This document shows, in pieces, positions 36,509 to 47,649 of a stretch of DNA of 64,000 nt. This DNA is from Blasia pusilla (Eukaryota; Marchantiophyta; Marchantiopsida; Blasiales), in the NCBI GenBank assembly GCA_050084515.1, contig CM114271.1, positions 49,166,001 to 49,230,000 on the forward strand, read 5' to 3'. Numbering within the stretch: the stretch's first letter is position 1; each line of letters starts with the position of its first letter. The notes under the pieces were generated by a model, which worked only from the letters and a program-made list of their open reading frames with translations, did not search any database and was not told where the DNA came from. The position numbers and the translations under genes are program-made.

Positions 36509-38900
36509 GTTCCTAGTGATGTTGTTTTGACTAACTAATGCGCTAGCTACATTAATGACTCTCATGAATATTATGATCTTTCAAGATTTGTTAGATAGGA
36601 GAGTAATGGTGTTCTTCAATGAAATCCTCATATATTCGGTGACCTAGGAAGACCACAAGGTTCTCCTAAAAGAAGTCTTGTGTCGTTTGAGGAATAAAAA
36701 AATTCGTTGCAAAACCTTCTAAATGTTCCTTCACATCCAAGAAGTGGAAGGAATTGTGACACACATTCATAATGGAAGGCATACGACCCAATCATAAGAA
36801 GCTTGAGGCTATTAAGTTTTGGTCAGTTTCAAGGAATTTGATCAAGAGGTCATAGGTTGGATTTGTAATTTTCTATAAAAGGTACATCTAGGATGTAGCT
36901 ACGATTACTACACCACTCTATGACTTGATGTAGAAAGCAATGGTATTTCGATGATTTTAGGAGTGTGAGGAGGTGTCTAAGCAACTAAATTCATAGTAAG
37001 GAACCCTCCTATACTCAAGTTGTTGGAAATTGGGGTCTCATTCGAAGTTTTGATGGATGCGTCTAACTTTGCAATTGGGGGAGTGTTGAACCAAACACAT
37101 CAACTAGTTTCTTATAAGTTGGCCAAGCTAGAGACAAACTAGCCCATTCATGTGAGAAAGATGTATGCGGTGATTGACTGCCTAAAGAAGTGGGAATTAT
37201 ATTTTTGTTCCATAGTCCGCACTTCAAGGTTATACTGACATCACTAGACAATATTTTTCAATTCAAAAGAAGCTATCACCAAAAAAACTCTATTGGCAAG
37301 AATTCCTAGCAAGATTTGATATGGAAAATTTCTATAAGTCGGGAAAGGATAATGTGATATTTGACGCCTGCAATAGGTGGAAGCAATACTTGAGAGGAAC
37401 TCGGTGAAGGTCATCTACGAGCACAATGAAATCGCCCAAAGAAGGTTAAAGCCTCTGAAGAAGGGAACAAGTTTGAAACATGCTACTCTCATGGATGTTG
37501 TTTTGAAATGGAAGGAACAAAGGATATATGTTTTTTAGAGTTTAAGCACCAAGGTTCTCAAGGTTCACAGTGATGCACCTTGGGTAGGGCATCTTTGTTA
37601 GGTAGTGATCTTGGAGATTGTTAAAAAATAGTCCTATTGGACATCTCAAGCTAGGATACCATAAAATTATGTCCAATCTTGTCTGGTTTCTCAAAAGAAC
37701 CAAATCGACCATGGCAAGACGTTAGGGAAACACTCTTATACCAATTGGTTGTGAGACCATAAGGAAGATGGATTTTATCGTGGGATTATTTGAGTTAGAG
37801 GGTTTAAATTGGATCATGGTAGTGGTATATTGATTTTCAAAGATGGGAGTTTTCAATCTAACTTGAAACATAGTTACAGTTTCAGAGGTAGCTTATCTTT
37901 TTTTGATAATATTTTCAAACATTGGTGTTTACCAAAGTGAGTTAGTATCGGATCGAGACACTAAGTTTATCTTGAAGTTTTGGACATGTCTGTTTGAGAC
38001 ACAAGAACCAAATCTACTCCTAAATTCAGGCTATTACTTGAATATGGCGGGGCAAGCAAAACGTGTAACTTAGCGCTTAAGAAGTATCTATGAGACAACC
38101 AAGCTTTATGTAGATCAAACATATTGGGGAACGCATTTTCCTATGGAGGATTTTTATTAATTTAATAACTCCATGCATTCGGAGATAGGATACATGCCAT
38201 TTTTGTTGGTAGTGGGATGAAATCCTAGAACCTCAACTTTGAACTAGGTTTGAAGAATAGATTAAGTGAGGAGTTCCATGCTGATAGTGGAGGACTTCTT
38301 GAAAAAGCAGTTGTAGGACTATAGAGAGGCTTCTACGTTGTTAGAACGCATTGACATCGCTACAAGTGGCAAGTTGATGTTCATAGGCAAGATGTGCGCT
38401 TTGAAGTTGGAAATTTTGTTTAGATAAGACTAAAGTCTCACCAATTACCTTCAAGTATCTCTAGGAAGATGATGCCAAGATATGAGGGAACCTTTGAGAT
38501 ACTTGAAAAGGTTAAGGAGGTGATATATCAACTGAGATTGTCATTAATTGGAGATGAGGCAAATTTATGATGTGTTCCATGTTAGTGAACTAAAGGTATT
38601 CATGGATGATCAAGACCTCTCTCAAATAAGGCTATTGCAACCCAATCCAATAATAGTCGAAGACCAAGAGGAGTTGAAGTCAACATTATAGTTGATGAGT
38701 GTAGAGTAAAGGGAGGCCTTAGATTAGTAAATGAATATTGAGTGGCATGGAAAGATTATGATTTATGCAAAAGAACATGGGGACTAGAAACTAATCTTAC
38801 TCATGTTGGGTAACTTCTAGAGGAGTTTAGAAGTAGGAAATTATAGGGAAGTTAGATGATGAGACTAGATTTTGAGCGTGGTGGCTTGGTTTGTAGTGTT
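36509..38900 (+). pseudogene. Chromovirus pol fragment in the left arm
   Basis: Starts abruptly inside a reverse transcriptase. The catalytic box reads VFFNEILIYS where FLDD is expected, so both Asp are lost. The order continues with degenerate RNase H and integrase pieces; MRQIYDVFHVSELK-like sequence near 38550 corresponds to the end of integrase, and a degenerate chromodomain follows near 38690-38800 (stop, then AWKDY and TWGLETNL). Stops are frequent. The mirrored copy in the right arm has the same lost catalytic residues, so the element was dead before duplication. Relative to it the left copy lacks about 11 bases near 38157. Confidence 0.8.
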
Positions 38901-41690
38901 TCCATTGGTTGGATTTTTCTCTGCAATATGGCATTAATGGTATGCTAAAACTTGGAAATCCCAAGAATTCAAGAAAGTGTCCAAAATTTGTCTTGAATGA
39001 GGAATGCCTTATGAATGTTTTCATTAGGATGCATGGACTGATGATCATGAATAGAGCATGAGTTGTATGTGTTGCGGCATCATGAGATTAGGTGGATGAG
39101 CTTGACATGGTTTGCCCAAAACTATAGAGGTTTGCCCCTTTAGTCTCTTTAGGGGAGGCCCAACTCAAGTTGGCGAGGATGTCGACTCAGCTAAGTAAGG
39201 GAACATTGTGAATAGCTAAGTCTATGACATCCATATCGGCAGTGTAACTAGCAGTGGGACAAACACTAGGCGAGACAAGCAGGTGTCCTATGACTAGCCT
39301 TAGAAATTGATTTAATATGCTAGCCACGTACACTTGAATTGGTACCCAGTATGGAAATTAAATCCAATCCACCAACAACTTTGGCCTAAAAGGTTACACT
39401 TTTTGCGCTCGAGGGCAAGCCCATGCGTGCAAAGGAGTTGCATGTTGAGCTAGGCCCCCATTGTGTGGGTTCATCTACGAGCCCTACGCAGGCCTCAACT
39501 CATCCAATGGGAGTCCAACCCACCATATGTGGGTCCAAGCTTTCCGAATGGGATCCCAACTCGCCTTGCAGTCTTGCCGTGGGCTGATGCAATTGCTGGC
39601 AAGCCTCAAACTAGTGTGAGCTCAGCCATCCTTGATGCTCGACCGCTACTCGCTCAACGGGCGGGCTTGAATGTAGCCCTCGACTATCCAAGCGGCATAT
39701 CCGTCCCATGGACTAACTTGTCTCTTTTTGTGCAACCTTGATAGTGTTCCCTCATAGAACCCTAGAGTGTATCTCTAGGGTTATATGAGGGAATTCCACC
39801 TTCCTCATTGTTCCTACACGAGCCCTATGGGGGCCTATGCTTGAGCCCACGGTTGCTCAGGTGCAACAACTGTGTGGCCCTACACCGGCTCATCCGCGGA
39901 CCTGAGCTCGCCCAATGGGGGCCCAACCCGCCATGTGCTTTGAGTACCATCTTTGAGTGATTGGCCAGGTCAATAAACAAGGAAGACAAATTGTGGTGAT
40001 GCTTGTTGTTCTTGAGTAGAAATATTAGAAGTCTTCTTTCTATTTTCTTGCTCATCTTGCACTATTATTGGTTCCTACTATTGGATTAAGATGAAACTTG
40101 GAGGAGTAGACTTTGGGAAGGTCCTCTTCCACTTCCCTAGATTAGATCTTCTATTTAATCTTCCATGATGAAACCATAATTAGAAGACCATATTTAGGGT
40201 TAACAATTTTCAGATCCCTCCCTTGGTGGTCTTTTTAATATTTTCTTTTAGCCTTAGATCCGAAGAGCAAAGTGCATATTGTGACCAAGTGGTATGATTT
40301 ATGAAATCCTATTTGGAGAGAAAGGTGAAAAAATAAAAGAGGAAGAAGAAGAGAAGGAAAAGTGGAAATAACTTTAAGTGTTTTTAGTATTTTCATTTTT
40401 ATTTTGAAACATCATTGGTTCCCACCATTGGATTGAGCTAAAATTTGGAGGAGTAGAATGTACGTCAATGTATTCTATCACCTGCCAAATCATCTACATA
40501 ACATTGCAACCTTGGTGATGACACCCACATTATAGGTCGTCCTTTTGAAGTGGTTCCTGCTTGTAACCATATTCTGGAGCAACTCTCTATCTTAAACCTT
40601 AAAGTCCAACCTGGTGAATATCTAATATGGTCTTCTTTATGCCTTTCTTCAATGTTCGTCCTACATACTTTTGATTTTAGTATCTACATCGATCCAGAGG
40701 GCTTCGGGTTTTTTAAGTCCCAATTAGCTTTATCAAAGATGTCTCCAAGTTCTTGGATAAGGACCTTTTGAAAGAAGTAGAATGGATTCCCTTGTTATCT
40801 CATCTAGAGGATCTCCAAATGGCTTATGGGATTCTTTGCCAATGTTTTCTATGATGTGCCTCTTACCTTCTTCCCACTTGTTATCCCATTTTAGAGTTCT
40901 TACATCGCTTGCCTCCATTGAATGCTCCAATGAAATCACATAGAGGTTTTTTGTTGTATATGCTTGTGGAATATTTGAAGACTTTATCCATGTAACTGTG
41001 ATCCTCCACACCCCATTTTGCCATAGGTTGTGAGGTGACCTAAAGGGTTTGCACTTAAAACTATAATTAGAGATGTGTGATGTCCCTTTCATCTAGTTTA
41101 TTTATATGGCCTAATGATATTCCTTTCAAAATAAGTGGTAAGAAAAAGTGTGGCATTATTATCATCCCAAAGTTTGAACCCCAAATGCATCAAGAACTCT
41201 CTCCTTCCCCAACTTTAACACTCTTGGATCTAAGATTCTATCTTTTTAAGTTTAATGGACATCTATATTATTATGGTAAGATAGTGTTTTTATTCGCAAA
41301 CACCTCTTCATTAACACAAAGGTGGAAAAAAAATCTTTTGACACCTTGGGGAGTAAGAAAATATTTCTTTTATGAAAATACTAGTGTCGTTGCTATTTCA
41401 TTCCCAAATAGTCACTTTCACCTAATATTTTGGGGGACCACATTAGCTTGCAATAAAATGAAAGATTGTTTGTCTCAAAAGTTTTGCAAGAATTCAAACT
41501 GTGTTACAATTTGACCTAGGGGTTCCAATCAGATGTACTGATGAGCCCTTGCAGAGGAGTGTGATGGTCGCCAAACGGTCATCTGTGCAGATATGAGGAA
41601 GGTTTCGAGATGACTGGAACTTATGGCGAGGAGGATCGAGACTCGCATTATAATATAGATTGGCAAGGTGGATGGACCAAAAGACAACGT
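38901..41690. other. Non-coding part of the left arm
   Basis: No clear gene. The 39430-39720 stretch has loosely repeated CCAA-CCCACC-type blocks. A 40-bp direct repeat (ATTGGTTCC...GGAGGAGTAGA) occurs at about 40068-40110 and 40412-40456, which may mark the ends of a small insertion. A reverse-strand open frame at 40733-41092 of 119 codons has no motif I recognise; its mirror in the other arm (56756-57049) is shorter because of an indel near 40993. Confidence 0.4.
39748..39792. repeat. Hairpin, 20-bp arms
   Basis: Arms at 39748-39767 and 39773-39792 (TCCCTCATAGAACCCTAGAG and its near reverse complement) with one mismatch and a 5-base loop. The mirror is at 57991-58035. Confidence 0.8.
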
Positions 41691-41691
41691 G

Positions 41692-41873
41692 TGACAAACT
41701 ATTTTCGGCCCGCACGTTGGATATAGTATGGGAAATAGCAGGTCACACTACGTCTCTTACAGGTGTGGATACTGCGGCAGTATCCACACCTGTAAGAGCC
41801 AAACGTCTGAGAGACTATTTTCCTCACACATGTTGGACTGGACATAGTCTGGGTAAAGAGTAGGACCGACTAC
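41692..41873. repeat. Perfect 22-bp hairpin between two diverged direct repeats
   Basis: The hairpin occupies 41754-41798: perfect 22-bp arms around a single G. On either side lie two diverged copies of one roughly 62-bp unit in direct orientation (41692-41753 and 41809-41873) sharing ACTATTTTC, CACAnGTTGGA, TAGTnTGGG and ACTACGT. It sits about 450 bp upstream of the likely start codon of the At4g22030-like gene. The mirror hairpin in the right arm is at 55983-56027. It could be a regulatory palindrome or a small inverted-repeat insertion. Confidence 0.75.
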
Positions 41874-42319
41874 GTAGAAAGGGTATGGTACCGAACCAAT
41901 AGAAATTGGAAGACCTCTGATCCCAGACTCAGACGCTGTGCGTTGTACGCGGTAGTGGACGATCCGTCGGAATCTCGAAGTTAGCCCCACTGAAGACCTA
42001 GTCAAAGACAAGAGAGTCAAGGCGAGATCGTTGACCACTTCCTTCCCCACTTTCCTTGGAGAGAGCCCGCGGCCAGGTCGAGCATACATACCAGCGAGGT
42101 GCTCCGTTTCTCTTCATTCATCGTTTCGCTAGCGTCTCATCGTCCAGTTTCCGGTCTTGGGCATCAAGCAGAGGTCGCAAGAGGCGCTCGACTCTCCGCC
42201 TAGTTTTCACAATTCTCGCTGAAACCTCAATTTGGGTCCCGGCAAGTGGGGCGGTGCTCTATCTCAATTTAGTTCTAGGTTGGAATCGAGATTCGTGTAT
42301 TTGGCTTGGGTGCGTGGCT

Positions 42320-43620
42320 ATGGCATTATCCTCAGTCGATTTGAAGGGAAGATCACAGATTGGAACTTCCCTCTCGAGTATCATAAACACAGAATTTTTC
42401 AAGTGTGCGGGCACATCAGCGAGTAGGGCTAGCGTTGGAAAATGGCGTATTTCACCAACTTCCTCGATGCAAACGAACGCAGAGAATTGGATATCCACTC
42501 GCCAAACCTCTTCTTATAAAACCAGCACAAGCGGAAGGAGAACTCTCGGATCTCGCATACAAGCCTCGACTCAGCAAACAAGGGCTGGACTGATGATTTG
42601 GGTAGGGCGGATGAGCGGGTCCTCAGTAAATTCCGAGCACTGGCAGTTCTGGCTTCGGACCGCACCGAAATGCATTCAATTCTGGCAAAGCAGCGCGACA
42701 ATTGGAATCGCCTATTCCACACCACCATAACCGTGGCCTCGGTGTCTGCAGCGGCTGCGTCTGCTCTAAACGGGGCGAACCAAGCATTAGGTCTATCTGT
42801 GGTGGCAGCTACTTTGGGTGTCGGGGTTGCGGCACTAATGACGCTCGTCAGCAAGTTCCAGCCATCGCAGCTGGCTGAGGAGCAGCGTCATGCCGCTCGG
42901 TTCTTTGAACGCTTAAGAGCTGAGATTGAGGCCTATCTACTGATTGATCCCCGATTACGTCAACATGCATCAGACTATTGGGAGCAGAAAGTCGGGACCC
43001 TACATGCTCTAGATGAGGGCTTTCCTCTTCCACTCACCCCCGTCGTTTTAGAGAAATTCCCCAAGCAAGTTCGACCATCCAAACTCAGTCGCGCGACAGA
43101 CGATGTCTCACTACCTGAAAGCGCAGTCGGAGTTTCTCATCAGGCTGCTTGTAATGGCTGGACATCTTCCGGAATGCAGGACTTGAAGCGGACGGCTCAA
43201 CTGTTACACACCTCAGATGTTCCGGCGTATGTGAATATGGCCAAGACTATAAACAATGCGAACTTGGTCATGGCCATCATGGCTCCCGTGTTTGCATCTG
43301 CCGGCGCGTTGCTTAGCATAGGAGGAGCGACGATGAGCATGCACTGCTCATGTCTGGCAGCAGCACTGACAGTGGGAGCCCTCTTTGTGCACACGATGGC
43401 CCATGCTTTGCAGCTTGGTGCCGTATTTGAGGTTTACAGGAACTGTGCTGGGTACTATGCAGACGTGGAGAAATCCATTTGCGAGGCGCTTAGAACACCT
43501 GTGGAGGAAAGAGAAGACGGGATTCTTTTTCGTCACAAGATCTCATTACAGCTTGGCAGAGTGCCATCAACATCGCCAATTGTCTCAGCCCAAGATGACA
43601 CAGCAGGAAAGCTGTTTTGA
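42320..43620 (+). CDS. At4g22030-like plant membrane protein, left-arm copy (frameshifted near 42537)
   Basis: Resembles a plant family whose Arabidopsis member At4g22030 is labelled a probable F-box protein; I see no F-box here. From the likely ATG at 42320 a Ser/Thr-rich, transit-peptide-like N terminus runs to about 42537, where a GG run (GGG in the other copy) shifts the frame. The main frame is then open to 43620: EMHSILAKQRDNWNRLF, a hydrophobic pair, FQPSQLAEEQRHAARFFERL, LDEGFPLPLTPVVLEKFP and a C-terminal hydrophobic pair ending in HALQLGAVFEVYRNCAGYY. Function is not established; the hydrophobic pairs suggest a membrane role. The left copy has the complete C-terminal part; the right copy has the open N-terminal part. 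Confidence 0.6.
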
Positions 43621-45340
43621 TCACACCTGCACAAATGAATCACACCTGATCAAATTCTGGCTCGATTGGACATATCTGACAAGAAAGAACCGTGTACATA
43701 TTTGATGGTTTCGGAGCTCGAGGCACATCTAGGGATTTTGGACAGTCTACGACTTTAGCTCAAGTTTCGTGGAGGTCAAAATTAGGCATAGAACCGAATT
43801 CGAAACCACTTTTTTTTAATACGCTCCGAGAACAGAAAGCCTTCATCCTAAAACGCAATCAGAAAATGTCGACATGTAATAATTCGAACATAGTTGTAGA
43901 TTTCTCGAAGAACACATCGAGGTAGATCACATGGAACCTCCGTTCAATTGTGTCAGACCATTCCATGAACTCGGACATTTGCTCTAAAATTCAACGGATG
44001 ATTCATTCCAGGTGGCCAGCTTTTGTGTGATTACAGAATCTTACTTTCATGCCTAATCGTCGCCACTTTTAGTACGCATGTAGTTCCCAATTTCCCGTAA
44101 GTATATTTATCTCTGGAGCGGGAGATAAACACCTCCCACATACGATGAGGATCTGATGTAGAAGTTTAGCTATTTCTTTCCATGAATTCAAATAAGAATC
44201 CTTCAGATCCGTCACAAGAATTGGGCACGTGGGTCTCATCATCATCACCGGTCAAACAAAAATTTAGAAGCTGTTTCGTAACGGGTCGGGCTAAGAAACC
44301 AAAACCCCACGTCTGGTGAAGGTTGGGAACGTCGAAGTGATAGCTCTTCGCTGTCGAAAATTCGAGGCTTCAAGAATTTTCAACACCATAATTAAATAAC
44401 TTATTAATCGGATTAATCGGCTTCTTTACTTGCGAACGCTTCTCATGGCAATATTTCTCATACCACGGCAGAAATAAATCGGTGGCAGAACAGCATTAGC
44501 ATTAGTCACGTACAGGCACGGGTTGTAACTATGTCGACTGACTAGGAGCAACTACCAAGCGCTGTTCACGAAGGATTCAGGGAATAGGAAATTCATCCAA
44601 AGTCCCACTTACGATTACGTACGTGGGACAATCTTCACACCAGAATTGCAATCTCGTGCATGAATTCCTTCAGGTACGTATGCATTTGCGTATTTCCGTT
44701 CCAGATCAACTGGATGAACTGATGACAGAAAGATCGCTTTGAAGAAGTGCTTTCGAAGTTTGGAATTGGCCGAATCCGACGATATTGTGGTACGTCTTCG
44801 TGGACAGCACAGAATCCTGAGCAATCCTACGCACTCGCCGCGTTATCTCCTCTATTAAATCCAGCGCGTAATATTTTCCAACTTTAGAGTGTTCGTGCCT
44901 ACTTCTAAATGATGACTCCTGGAACAAGAAAATTGAAATGCATCCTTCTCGATGGACATCGGGAAGATCATTGGGTAAGACAACAGTTTTATATTTAAGT
45001 ACAGAATAGCCCGCTGCTTCACATTGGCTCGGACAGTACGGGCATCCTTTGTACAGGCTGCCGGTAAAATTTGAGATTTACCGATGAGCTCAACTCAGGC
45101 CCGGGGACGAAACTGAACAGGAAAGAGGTATTGCCGGAAGTGAGCTGGTTCAAGTCACAAACGCCGGCCGTTTTGAGGAAACCGGCTGGAATTTCCTGGC
45201 AGCATAACCGGGGCTCCTCGACGGGTGCAGGCACGGAATTTCTCGGCTGGAATTTCCCGGCAGGAGGCAGGAGGTGCCGGGAAGCGACAGGTGTCAAGAG
45301 GGTAGTGGATAAGGGGCCCGGGGTGCAGCGTTCATCCAGC
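43621..45340. other. 3' flank of the At4g22030-like gene, no gene seen
   Basis: Probably starts with the 3' UTR. Open frames at 44615-44927 and 45019-45352 lie on both strands without recognisable motifs. The 45170-45290 stretch repeats GGCTGGAATTTC and CCGGCAGGAGGCAGG-like blocks in direct orientation. Confidence 0.4.
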
Positions 45341-45439
45341 TGTCCCTTCTAGGGTGCGGCTCATCCTATGGCACATCACATTTTGGGACTTGGGAGAGAG
45401 GGAGTCAGGCCCATGGGTCGGGACAATTGCAACTCGACT

Positions 45440-45650
45440 CCCATTTGCTCCTCGCTGCTTGCTCAATGCTCGTTGGAGACGTCTCTGTGCTTACTCCTCG
45501 ACGCCTTGCTGCTCGCTCTTCGTTGTGCTTACTCCTTGCTGCTCTCAGTGCTCATTGCCGTGACTGCTCAGTTCTTACTCGTCGCTGCTTAGTGCTTACT
45601 CAATACTCACTCGCTGAGTCGCTGCTTGCTGCTCCCTGAGTCCACGGGGA
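45440..45650. repeat. Degenerate GCTGCT/GCTCACT-rich tandem repeat
   Basis: Irregular copies of TGCTCACTCGTCGCTGCT-like units cover about 210 bases. All three forward frames are open for 60-75 codons because of this composition, so I do not treat these as genes. The mirror lies at about 52140-52350. Confidence 0.65.
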
Positions 45651-46000
45651 TCATATCCGTCGTAGACATCTCCATGGCATGGGGATGTTCATGAAACTTA
45701 CATGGGACCATACCATGTCCATGATCCCCATGGTAACCCATGAGGCCACATGAGAAACATCGCTCCCATGAGGTCCCAAAATGACGTTGCTCTCCTTCTT
45801 ATGAGTGTAAAGCGGGAACTTATGAACTTAGTGTACCCTGTCCATGTACCCTGTCCAACCAATGGGAGTGTCTCTTGTAGATCCGTGTAAGCAACCAATG
45901 ATGACCCCTGGATGAATGAGATCCAATGGTCCTCAGTCGTGACAATCCAAGCATTATATGGAAGTTGAGTACGATCCGACGGCGGAAAATGTGTGTTTGT

Positions 46001-46388
46001 GGAATGGCTTCTGACATCGTCAAATAACCTCGTTCCTTTCGAAACCCTAAACCCATTTGGGTACGTATTTTTTGGGGACTACTCGTGGAATGCTTTCCGG
46101 CGCTTGGAAGGGTCCAAGCTCCAAGGAAGGAATGGCTTCCCTCGCACATTGCACCTTCTTCCGTGGATGGCCTTCGTTTCCCAGAACGTTACGGCTAGGG
46201 TTCGTTGTTTCGTGCATATTTTAGTAGAGAGCTCCGACTACACACCCGGGGAGGTTGGAGTACTGCGCTCCAGGAATTGATGCGCCTTTAGTGTCAAATC
46301 TCGCTCGGTATCCTGTTTGCAAAGGTGAGTCCAATTGTTTGGACTCACCTTTCTTCAAATGCCTTCTGTCACACATTGCGGTGATGCA
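46001..46388. other. Inner end of the left arm with GGAATGGCTTC motifs and a hairpin
   Basis: GGAATGGCTTC occurs at 46001 and 46129, and a variant GTGGAATGCTTTCC near 46085. The same core forms the minisatellite at 47461-47649 in the spacer. A hairpin with perfect 14-bp arms (AAAGGTGAGTCCAA, loop TTGT) occupies 46321-46352, ending 36 bp from the inner boundary. Its mirror is at 51435-51466. Confidence 0.65.
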
Positions 46389-46782
46389 TGAAGTCATGTC
46401 GGGTCAAACTCTCCTCAAAGTTGGGATCCGTCAACGAGCGCTCTTTCAACATCTTTGAATGCTCGGCTTGGATGTAGTGGGGCTTTACCCCCAAGCAAAG
46501 CCTCTCTTTCATATAATTCTTCGGATCATCTAAAATCCTAGGAGAAAACTTCTTCGGTATATCTATGCATGGTTTGTCATCCTTTCCATGGCATGGATTG
46601 TTGGCTTTATCCACATGAGCTCTATTTTTGTAGGTGATCTTTGCAGCGTGCGGAGGAGTGATGATTTCAAGGACTGTAAAATGAAATGGACACCCACGTT
46701 TGCAACAATCACCTCGACTTATAATTTTTCCTCGCGGCCTACTACCTCTTCCACTTTTGGGGACAATAGAGCTGTAAAACAA
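46369..46782 (-). CDS. Hypothetical Cys/His-containing ORF in the spacer
   Basis: Open for 137 codons on the reverse strand. The N-terminal half contains KIISRGDCCKRGCPFHF and ITYKNRAHVDKANNPCHG, a Cys/His pattern that could bind zinc and vaguely recalls N-terminal domains of MULE/FAR1-like transposase proteins. The C terminus (RHDFMHH) runs across the inner boundary of the left arm by 20 bases. It may be an exon of a larger spacer gene with 46891-47307. The family is not identified. Confidence 0.35.
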   Translation of the reverse strand: MFYSSIVPKSGRGSRPRGKIISRGDCCKRGCPFHFTVLEIITPPHAAKITYKNRAHVDKANNPCHGKDDKPCIDIPKKFSPRILDDPKNYMKERLCLGVKPHYIQAEHSKMLKERSLTDPNFEESLTRHDFMHHRNV

Positions 46783-46890
46783 AAAAGGAGCTGATGTGAA
46801 ATTAACATACTAAACCATTCCTAACTGAATGGTCATCCACTCTCCTCAATAATAAAAGTTTGAAATATATGAATGGATAGGAGAAGATAG

Positions 46891-47307
46891 TCAACACCTC
46901 TGAACAATCTCTTGATGCATTTGGTGCAGATCAGTTGGGCCATACGCACAATAGTATATTGTGTACAATGGACACCCTCCATCCACGTCTCTGGAGCAGC
47001 CCTTGCCCAATCTTGACATTCCTTTCAAGAATGTTGTGGGGTTCCTTCCATCGCCATGACCCTCGCCAAGAATGAAATCATATAATCTTTCCCAAGGTAT
47101 GTATGCTACATGATCGTCATCCCAGGAAAGCTCGTTGGCTCTGATAAGTCTTGGAGGAATATTAGTTTGAACGAAAATCTTGTTCATGGATAATATCCTC
47201 CTTCTTAAAGAGCTACCACTTGCAAGCATATCAAATATGGCCATTTCGGGGAGGCCAATTCTGTGATCAATGTTTTCTTGTATGTTAATAAGACAAAAAG
47301 AAGACAT
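46891..47307 (-). CDS. Hypothetical ORF in the spacer
   Basis: Open for 138 codons on the reverse strand. It reads like real protein (PEMAIFDMLASGSSLRRRIL, IPPRLIRANELSWDDDHVAY, RLYDFILGEGHGDGRNPTTF, RDVDGGCPLYTIYY) but I do not recognise a family. It lies upstream of 46369-46782 in the same orientation and may be a preceding exon. Confidence 0.35.
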   Translation of the reverse strand: MSSFCLINIQENIDHRIGLPEMAIFDMLASGSSLRRRILSMNKIFVQTNIPPRLIRANELSWDDDHVAYIPWERLYDFILGEGHGDGRNPTTFLKGMSRLGKGCSRDVDGGCPLYTIYYCAYGPTDLHQMHQEIVQRC

Positions 47308-47460
47308 GTCAAAAGTGCGCTATTGAAACATCTACTAATTTGGTTGGACATGGTTTAACAAAAGGCATGTATTGGGTTTTTAGGTGAATGAAGAAGTCTA
47401 CATTAGGTTCCCATTTTGCATTTCTACTTCATAAGGATCCTACCCCTATCCATTACCAGT

Positions 47461-47649
47461 GGAATGGCTTCCCTAACATACGGAATGGCTTTGCATTGAC
47501 ATGGAATGGCTTTCCTTCGACATGGAATGACTTTCCCTTCAGATAGAATGGCGTCTCTATTATGTGGAATGGCTTCTACGAGACGTGGAATGGCTTCTTT
47601 GAGAACTGGAATGGTTTCGTTGATATATGGAATGCTTTGTTATTGTTAC
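47461..47649. repeat. 21-bp minisatellite, nine units
   Basis: Units starting GGAATGGCTT or a variant begin at 47461, 47482, 47503, 47524, 47545, 47566, 47587, 47608 and 47629, an exact 21-bp period without indels although the unit tails differ. The period equals seven codons. The forward strand is open over most of it (47506-47688) and so is part of the reverse strand (47560-47820). The invariant spacing may reflect coding history or copying by unequal exchange. Confidence 0.85.

Larger units (their letters stand above)
36509..46388 (+). repeat. Left arm of a giant inverted repeat
   Basis: The whole stretch recurs in reverse complement at 51399-61290. Outer match limit: GTTCCTAGTG at 36509 pairs with CACTAGGAAC ending at 61290. 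Inner limit: GTGATGCA ending at 46388 pairs with TGCATCAC starting at 51399. Homology stops abruptly at both limits. The arms differ mainly by 1-bp length changes in the inner part and by about 2% substitutions plus small indels in the outer 1-2 kb. Confidence 0.97.

Noticed and set aside
39463-39741. 92-codon open frame with Pro-rich sequence
   Set aside because: No motif, low-complexity repeated blocks, and frame openness follows from the composition.
42598-43620. F-box protein call for the arm gene
   Set aside because: The Arabidopsis relative carries that label, but no F-box is visible here; the sequence shows hydrophobic pairs instead.
45354-45639. Three overlapping 69-74 codon frames
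   Set aside because: All come from a degenerate GCT/CTC-rich tandem repeat; the mirror copy shows the same.
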